Source: Lepraria neglecta
Taxonomy: Eukaryota; Ascomycota; Lecanoromycetes; Lecanorales; Stereocaulaceae
Direction: 5' to 3'
Length of the DNA: 64,000 nucleotides
Assembly (NCBI GenBank): GCA_033220425.1
Contig: CM065653.1
Coordinates: 1,922,001 to 1,986,000, forward strand
The position numbers were made by a program, and so were the translations under genes. Under the pieces are notes generated by a model. That model worked only from the letters and a program-made list of their open reading frames with translations. It had not been told where the DNA came from and did no database searches. Positions 57,856 to 64,000 of the stretch are shown here, one piece after another (the first letter of the stretch is position 1; each line of letters opens with the position of its first letter).

Positions 57856-59690
57856 ATGTCTCCTCAAAACGACAAGCCACGGTTTACTGTAAAACCATCA
57901 GTGCTCGAAACAGCATGGGGGCCCTCAGGGACTGATGTTTCCTCTCCGAACAATATACTGCCACATACGCAGGAAGCTGGAGATTCATATGATATTGGAG
58001 ATGTCTACGACGGGAGCCGTATTGGTCAATCAGGAGAGTTACTTAAACCAAATCTACCAACTCGTAAAGCTGCAACAACGTAAGTTGACAAGAATGAAAA
58101 TGTCACGCATGACAACTAATTTATTGTCAGCAAACCTCCAACAGGGTACATCTCTTATCTTGAGTCACTTTCAAAAGGATGGCCGCATATTTCATATCTC
58201 GCGGGTTTCATGAAGGTGACCACTTCTCCACCAAAGTTAAAATTTCTTACAGAAGAGTACAAGAATGAGCGTGCGAGAAGGACTAAGGTCACCACCTTGG
58301 ATTTCCAGCATGGAGCACCTGTGAACAGGACAGATTACTCAGATATCGACAGATTATCGAAAGCCTTAGGAAGTCCTGCAAGCTGCCACGATAATGTGCA
58401 CGCTCGCCTCTTTATAGTCGAGGACCTCTCCAGAGACGTCATAGAGAAGCTGGGTGCTCGATTTGACATTAACCCATTATTTTTTCAGAGGTCACATATC
58501 TGACTACACGTGGAACAATACGAGAGATCCTTGGGTTGAACTCCCTGATTTGGACATTGTTTCACGAAAGCGCTCCTATCTACATATCCGCTATGTTCAT
58601 ACAAGGTACTTCCGTAACGAGGAGAGTCTGAAAAGATCCAGAGAGCAAGCCGGTGGCTTCAACGTACTTCGAAGAGTCGACAGAGACGGCAATTGGGTAC
58701 ATGGAGCGGATGTTGAGGGATCTGACGTCGGGCTAGTCCGAAGTAGGACGTCATTCTGGATCAGACCGAACAAGAATGGGGAGACTGGCATTTTAGGTGA
58801 GTGATTTTGCCTTGCGCTGTCGCTCCTAGGCTTGTTTTCCTTTTACCAACAACACTTCATTTAGGCATCCTACTCATCGATCCTACAATATCTGAAGGCT
58901 TCCATATCTGGGGGGGCTATCGAAACCTCCAAGACTGCCCATCAATGACCGCTGATCCCGTTCCCCCAGGACCGCCAAGAACATCAGCATTCGAAGATGT
59001 CGTCTACTGGACGAGCTCCTTGGCCTCCGAAGAAATTGCCAACATAGACCGCGACCCTCGTGTCCTATTCAAGAACACCCTTCTCATCGTCTACTCCGAA
59101 TAGTACACGTCAAGTATGCCACTACTCGCCTCACACAACTAGAATGAGAGCTCGAAAACCCCAAACTTCAAGATTATGTTGGCGGATTGGAAGTCACCAT
59201 CAATAAATTGCACAGTTGGAGACGGCGATTCCCAATCTTTCGGACTCTAATCTCAGAAGTGCTCGAGAAAGCCATCAAGCGGGATCATTTCTTGTCGTAT
59301 CCGGAAAACTACCTTTCCGATCTGAAACGTGATTTCGAGATTGTACTATCCGATATCGAGATGCTTCAGACCCGCGCTGATAGGATAATGGCTGTCGTCA
59401 CCGCCACAATGTCTATCGAAGAAAGCCAGAAGGCGAACGATCAGAACCGCAGCCTTGCTCGACTCACGTGGCTCGCCGTTACCTTTGTACCTCTGTCATT
59501 CGTCAGCAGCATGTTCAGTATGAACGGAGACCTCGCTTCGCTTGAAAAATCTTTCTGGATTTTCTTTGCAGTCGCCGTACCATTGACTGCCATCGTTTTA
59601 CTCGTGACTAGGTATTCTGACGGAACTACCAGAGCCTTTGAGAAAATTGGACAGCGATTTGCCGGCACGCCAAAACGGAAAGGAAATTGA
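57856..59690 (+). pseudogene. CorA-like Mg2+ transporter family protein, damaged
   Basis: CorA proteins are pentameric Mg2+ channels with two C-terminal TM helices. ATG 57856 starts MSPQNDKPRFTVKPSVLETA; a 50-nt intron near 58081 joins to KPPTGYISYLESLSKGWPHI. The soluble domain continues (LFIVEDLSRDVIEKLGARFD, ISDYTWNNTRDPWVELPDLD, LRRVDRDGNWVHGADVEGSD), with an intron after GILG (about 58797-58865). The end has a long helix (FEIVLSDIEMLQTRADRIMA), TM1 and TM2 with loop SMFSMNGDL, so SMN stands where classical CorA has GMN. Damage: a T6 run near 58485 shifts phase; TAG replaces Trp in VYSE*YT (59101); a deletion shifts phase near 59112; TGA replaces Trp in QLE*ELENPKL (about 59145). It is non-functional as sequenced. 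Confidence 0.88.
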
Positions 59691-59985
59691 GCGGAGCTTG
59701 TATTAAACATGCATGGATTCATGCCACTCATGGCTAATTTCACGAATCGCATCTGCTCGGTCATGCTCGGCGTGGTGCTCAAATGGGCTTGGATTGTCGA
59801 TTTTGATGCAAGCTTTTAGCCGGTGTCAGCATTGCTCGGTGTAAACCCTGCAGTCAAAACAGCCTGCAGGTCGCCTAAGGTAGTTTAGGGTTCACACTAT
59901 AATTTACAATACAGTTATCTTTTCAAATTTTTCTACGATCTAGGCGTACTGCCAATACTGTTATTGGGCTTGCTTAGCCAAGGGG
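59691..59985. other. Short non-coding gap
   Basis: AT-rich, with a small palindrome CCTAAGG...TTTAGG near 59874-59889. It separates two transporter relics and may be the scar of an insertion. Confidence 0.4.
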
Positions 59986-61050
59986 GCTCGGAGGGGTCTT
60001 CGGAGGATGGATGAACGATACCCTAGGTTGGCGCTGGGTTTTCATACTTCCGGTACCACTAACTATCCTCTCGGGGATCCTTGTGGCAATTTTCGTGAGG
60101 CTTCTTACTAAAGAACTGGAAAAATCTGAGTCGGACGAGGAGTAGAGGAGAACATATTTCCCCGGAGCCATTGTCTTCACGACCGCAGTTGTCATCCTGC
60201 TGGTGGTGCTGAACGCCGGCGGGAATACTGTACCCTGGTTCCATCCATTGATACTCGTCACCTTACGACTATCCTCTGCGCTCTTCCTTGTCTTCGTCTA
60301 CATCGAGACCAGCTACGCCGTCGAGCCCATCATCCCCGTCAAATTGCTCCTTAACAAGGATCGTCATCACAGCGTGTCTAGCCAACTAGTTCTTCACAAT
60401 GTCTCAAATATCTCTAATGTTCTACACGCCAATCTGCTTCCAAGTGCAAAGAATGTCTGCAACGGGTGCGGGAATCAGGCTCATTCCCACGTCAGTAGGA
60501 ACGGCTGTGGGTGGAATTGCCTGTGGCACAGTGATGCGGTAGGGAAGTACTATGCCCTAAACTTAGTCATCCAATTCTTATTTCTCCTGCCTCTCGGTCT
60601 TACCACGAGATTCGATCTCAACACACCACAATGGTACCGTTTCGTCTACTTCTTCTTGACTGGCTTTGCATACGTCGGGATGCTCACAGTAACCGTCACC
60701 GCCCTCATCGCATCAGTGGATCAAAAGTCAGGCTTGTTCGCCTTCCGAAGGACGGGAAGTACAATTGGCATCACGATCTGTTCGCTGGTCTTTCAGAATG
60801 TCCTGATTACGAGGCCGTGGGAGAGCTTTGGAGCGGAGAAGAATGCTAAGGAGATCATCCGTAGGCTTAGGGATAGCTTATCTGAGATTAAGTACCTGCC
60901 GCATGACTAGAGCGATTCCGCGGATGACTATATGGCTGCATTACAGGGTGTTCTCCTCACAATCTTCAGGCTTGCAGTGTTAGGCACGATATCGAGTCTG
61001 TTCATGAAGGAAAACACACTGCATAAGTACATGGCTCGAAGGCGTTCTTG
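59986..61050 (+). pseudogene. MFS multidrug-type (DHA2) transporter, 5'-truncated and damaged
   Basis: Only the C-terminal half of a 14-TM major-facilitator drug:H+ antiporter remains. It begins with LGGVFGGWMNDTLGWRWVFI (the conserved motif before TM7). After a TAG in SDEE*RRTYF it continues with FTTAVVILLVVLNAGGNTVP, AVEPIIPVKLLLNKDR and MFYTPICFQVQRMSATGAG, then IRLIPTSVGTAVGGIACGTV in another phase. Next come GKYYALNLVIQFLFLLPLGL, VYFFLTGFAYVGMLTVTVTA and RTGSTIGITICSLVFQNVL. A TAG after YLPHD (60909) interrupts the last segment, which ends in GTISSLFMKENTLHKYMARR. The first six helices are absent upstream. Such proteins export toxins or metabolites; this copy cannot. Confidence 0.85.
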
Positions 61051-62451
61051 AGATCAGAATTTTCAACCAGCATCAGGAAGGGTATCGGCCTTGAAGGCGA
61101 AGGCCGTAGACACAAAATGTGGAAGGAGTATGGGGGATTTCCTCCTAGCGAAGGTCACTCCTTACAATTACTGGGGCAACTTGACGAACATTTGCAAACT
61201 CTGTACATGGCAGGCTGGGAACGGGGTTCTATAAAAGAGAAGCATCTCAGACTTAGAAATGTCATTGCGGCTGGCGTATCAAAATGTTGTGCTCTGTAAC
61301 TGTTAGATTGAATCCACTCGCTTGGGGTGTCACTACTTTATTTACTCCCTACTGTCTTGGTTGTTCTTCCCTATCATAGGTAAAGAGACATTAGATTGTT
61401 AGATGCAGTAGGTGGGCCTTGATCTTGTTTCCAACTCTCGCTTTTCATCTTCCTATATTTCGAACAAGCGCCTTACGTAGAAGATCACATACACGCCATG
61501 TAGACTGAGATTCACTATACCTTATATAATCGCTATCAACGACTTTCTTTTCAGAGCTGTGGTCTACTCGAGAACGAGGAATAGCTCTCAGGTCTAGGAC
61601 TTCCATCATAGATGATCTTACCGTGGTATGTTCTTAACTCCAAGCATGCATCGCACCTTATCGATTGTCTCGACTTCTGCGTATCTCCCTACTTCCTTCC
61701 TTCCTTCTTCACCTCTTCCTCAGTCAACTCCTGTCCCTTACACATCACTCAAACCCCTCGGTGGCTCTTATGAGCTCAGCCAACCCCGCGCTACTCCTAC
61801 ACCTTGTCCCTGCTCGATCCAGACTGAAATATGCACCTCTGTTCTCTCATCATGCCACTTGGCCACTGTAACTCCAAGTCAGATGCCACAGCCATTCAAC
61901 ATGACGAATCTATGCATTATCTTACACCAATGGTTCAGGTCTCTGGAATTAACCACCAGGAGCACATCGGACTGCGGGCTCGGGCTTGCAGGCCCTGATT
62001 TGCAAAGCACTGCCACCATCTGTAGGGGCGTCTGCGTTCCGTGGTTCCTGATCACGGATGTCAAGGCTATGCCACCGAATCTTCTCGCTGCGGGCAAACT
62101 TGATACCAAGGACCACTTTGCTCGGAACGGCTTTGGCACGAAGTATTGCTCTCGTAGTCAATGCCAGACTATAAGAGATTGGATGGGCATTGCGGCATTC
62201 GCCTTCCCACTAGCTCTAGAATTGCGGGACTCTAAAAGTGCAGTGCTTGTTCTCAAAATATAGTTCAACACTCGATGCTCGATACTTGTAACACCTTTCG
62301 ATGAACTGATGCAATGATACAAATTCTTCGAAAAACAACCTTCCACTTTCTTATACCGTTCTTATGCAAATTGACCTTCTTACCAAACCCCGTTTTTACA
62401 TCTATCAGCCATCACAACACCCTCGATCTCAAGAGATATATCCTGACAATG
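61051..62451. other. Region without a confidently supported gene
   Basis: A 211-codon plus-strand frame (61628-62263) is open, with a Ser/Pro/Thr-rich start and several Cys, but no signal peptide or motif. It could be a small orphan gene or chance. Nothing else is seen. Confidence 0.3.
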
Positions 62452-63370
62452 AATGTCTCTCTCGAAACACGTCTTTCGGTCGAACAGCACTCAGCCGATC
62501 CGGCGGACGCTTCTGATACTGAAAAAGTCTCACCACTTCAATCAGAATCTCTGGCTAAGCTCCCACCCGAGATAAGAAACATGATTTACCGGAAGATGTT
62601 GGCGGCCAAGAAACCACTACTAGGCGTACACCAGCTCGTCGGACCCAAGAAGTCGATCCTGGTCCGCAAGATTCCGAAAGTCCAGGATGGTGTTGACTCC
62701 ACAATACTAAGGGTATGCTGAACTATTTGCAATGAAACACTCCCCATCTTGTACGGCGAGAATTGCTTTGGATTTGCACATCCAAAGGAAATCAGTCAAT
62801 TTGCTGGCGAGGACGTACCTAAGATACGCTTGCAACCACTCTTGCGATAGCGGACTTCGGCCGCCTCACCATGCTTCGAAGTGTTATTCTCAACCTAGGC
62901 TATGGCCCCATGAATGAGGAAGACCGCCAATGGGTTCGCTGTCGTCGATACGGTCCGGACGGCTTTTGGAATGACTGGAAATCTTTCTTCGAACCTCCAG
63001 ACAACCCATTTCCAAACCTAGAAAAGCTTCATCTAGCCTTCTCGGATTGGTTGTTGGATGGCCCTGACAAGTCTCAAATCAGATTACGTCCCCCAGATAT
63101 CGCTAAAATGATGTTAATAAGGCTCAAATCATTCACAGGTTGAACCATTCTTGACAAGCCTTCGCCCATCCGGCGGTCTCGATACTCTAGTCCTTGTCGG
63201 GATCAAGAACCAGTAGAACCTTCATGACTTCAAGCATGGCTTTGTCAAGCAAGGCGGCGTGTTTGTTGCGAAGGACGAGCATGAGGATGCGATTGTAATG
63301 GACAATGGTCCCCGGAAGGAGTCCAGAGGGGTGCGGGAGATCTTGGAGATGCTTGATGAGAAGCTTTAGA
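62452..63370 (+). pseudogene. F-box/2EXR-like protein, damaged
   Basis: The ATG at 62452 opens an acidic leader, then SLAKLPPEIRNMIYRKMLAA, the F-box-like/2EXR start motif, and ILVRKIPKVQDGVDSTILRV. A TGA (about 62719) interrupts before TICNETLPILYGENCFGFAH, where this family commonly has Arg or Lys, compatible with CGA to TGA. A phase change near 62845 leads to IADFGRLTMLRSVILNLGYG, WNDWKSFFEPPDNPFPNLEK and MMLIRLKSFTG. Another phase change near 63142 leads to VEPFLTSLRPSGGLDTLVLV, with a further TAG after GIKNQ, and a tail ending REILEMLDEKL at 63370. It belongs to the same broad group as 41742-43217 but is not a close copy. Non-functional. Confidence 0.72.
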
Positions 63371-64000
63371 TGGTTGTCTCACACAATCACGAATATAGGG
63401 GTGAAAATGTGTTTCGTGAGACTATGGAGCCTCCAAATTCATGCTGATTACTTGAGTGGCTACTTAAAGCCTTATGCTTGCGCAGTGTACGTGCGTAGTG
63501 TGATCGAGGAAGTGCAGAATGACCAGAAATGACATCCTCGTCGGAATTCTCTCCACACTAAGATATTCATTCTTCAGGGTCCATCACCAAATTTATCTCG
63601 AGGATGACAACTCTCTCCTCTGACGGCCATAACGAGCCATGTAGATGGCATTGGTAAGGTTTTGAACGCACATCAAGTCATGCCCGACCATACCTAGATA
63701 TCGAGCAGCGCACAGATTTCGGCCGTACATTGAGTATTTCGCGGAAAGGAGTAGATCCTTCGTAAATGGAAGTAATATCGACGTGTCAGGGTGCTTGAGT
63801 TGTCCAGTCTCAGATCTCTACATCAAGCATGCAAGTAGCATGAGGCACACCATTCTTTGACCAAATGGCAGTGGGCTAACAACACATCCTGATGGTTAGA
63901 GACAACGACAGAGGACGCGAACAAGGCTCAAAGGGTGAAGTTGTGGCGGTTTCGGAAGTTTTGAAATCTTCTCCCGGGCTCTTTCTCCGGCTCGTCCTTT
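63371..64000. other. Window end, no gene seen
   Basis: No frame of useful length and no motif. A gene continuing beyond the window cannot be excluded. Confidence 0.4.

Noticed and set aside
3812-63370. Stop-codon reassignment or programmed readthrough as an explanation for the many in-frame TAG/TGA codons
   Set aside because: Stops are confined to damaged genes that also have frameshifts, while intact neighbours end normally at TAA, TAG and TGA.
1-64000. CRISPR arrays, bacterial operons, tRNA or rRNA genes
   Set aside because: No direct-repeat/spacer pattern, Shine-Dalgarno-linked gene strings, cloverleaf with TPsiC box or rRNA signature was recognised by eye; a tRNAscan and Infernal run would be decisive.

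Overview
The window looks like nuclear DNA of a filamentous ascomycete (Pezizomycotina; a leotiomycete-like fungus would fit, but the sequence alone does not settle this). Reasons: genes are monocistronic and carry short GT-AG introns, mostly 44-90 nt with CTAAC/CTAAT-like branch points. The families are typically fungal: Zn2Cys6 regulator, rhodopsin-fold/PTH11-like membrane proteins, 2EXR/F-box-like proteins, a fungal CHR chromate transporter, a SKG6-like single-pass protein and a secreted repeat protein. Two Tc1/mariner-superfamily transposons carry damage of the kind left by repeat-induced point mutation (RIP). No rRNA, tRNA, CRISPR or prokaryotic operon signal was seen.

Layout. 0-8 kb: faint FAD-enzyme remnant, a laccase pseudogene (minus strand) and a Tc1/mariner element with matching 52-bp terminal inverted repeats (6404-7792). 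8.9-13 kb: intact rhodopsin-like membrane protein and a BTB protein. 14-17 kb: damaged fungal N-terminal-domain (HeLo/STAND-like) protein with a duplicated 38-residue tail, and a broken hypothetical gene. 18-27 kb: the most intact block, with a CHR-type transporter, two unnamed membrane proteins, a Zn2Cys6 regulator whose zinc cluster appears to be assembled across a GC-AG intron, and a small NTF2/SnoaL-like protein. 27.5-32.4 kb: damaged secreted protein (possible NucA/NucB-type nuclease) and a decayed beta-repeat gene. 32.5-36.4 kb: intact cytochrome P450 and a second rhodopsin-like protein. 37.4-39.5 kb: a pogo-like transposon reduced to AT-rich sequence over its 3' two thirds. 41.7-48.6 kb: a broken 2EXR gene, a large conserved hypothetical with a frame break, and a broken AAA+ ATPase. 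49-52.3 kb: an intact 920-residue secreted repeat protein. 52.6-53.1 kb: a 144-bp tandem repeat. 54.4-63.4 kb: broken ankyrin protein, SKG6-like protein with one frame break, broken CorA-like and MFS transporters, broken F-box-like gene.

Main theme. Intact genes sit between roughly ten genes that are still easy to recognise but are stopped by nonsense codons. Most of these stops are TGG to TAG, CAA to TAA or CAG to TAG, the products expected from CpA to TpA change on one strand. No gene cluster with an obvious shared pathway is visible; the window is best read as an accessory, decaying region.
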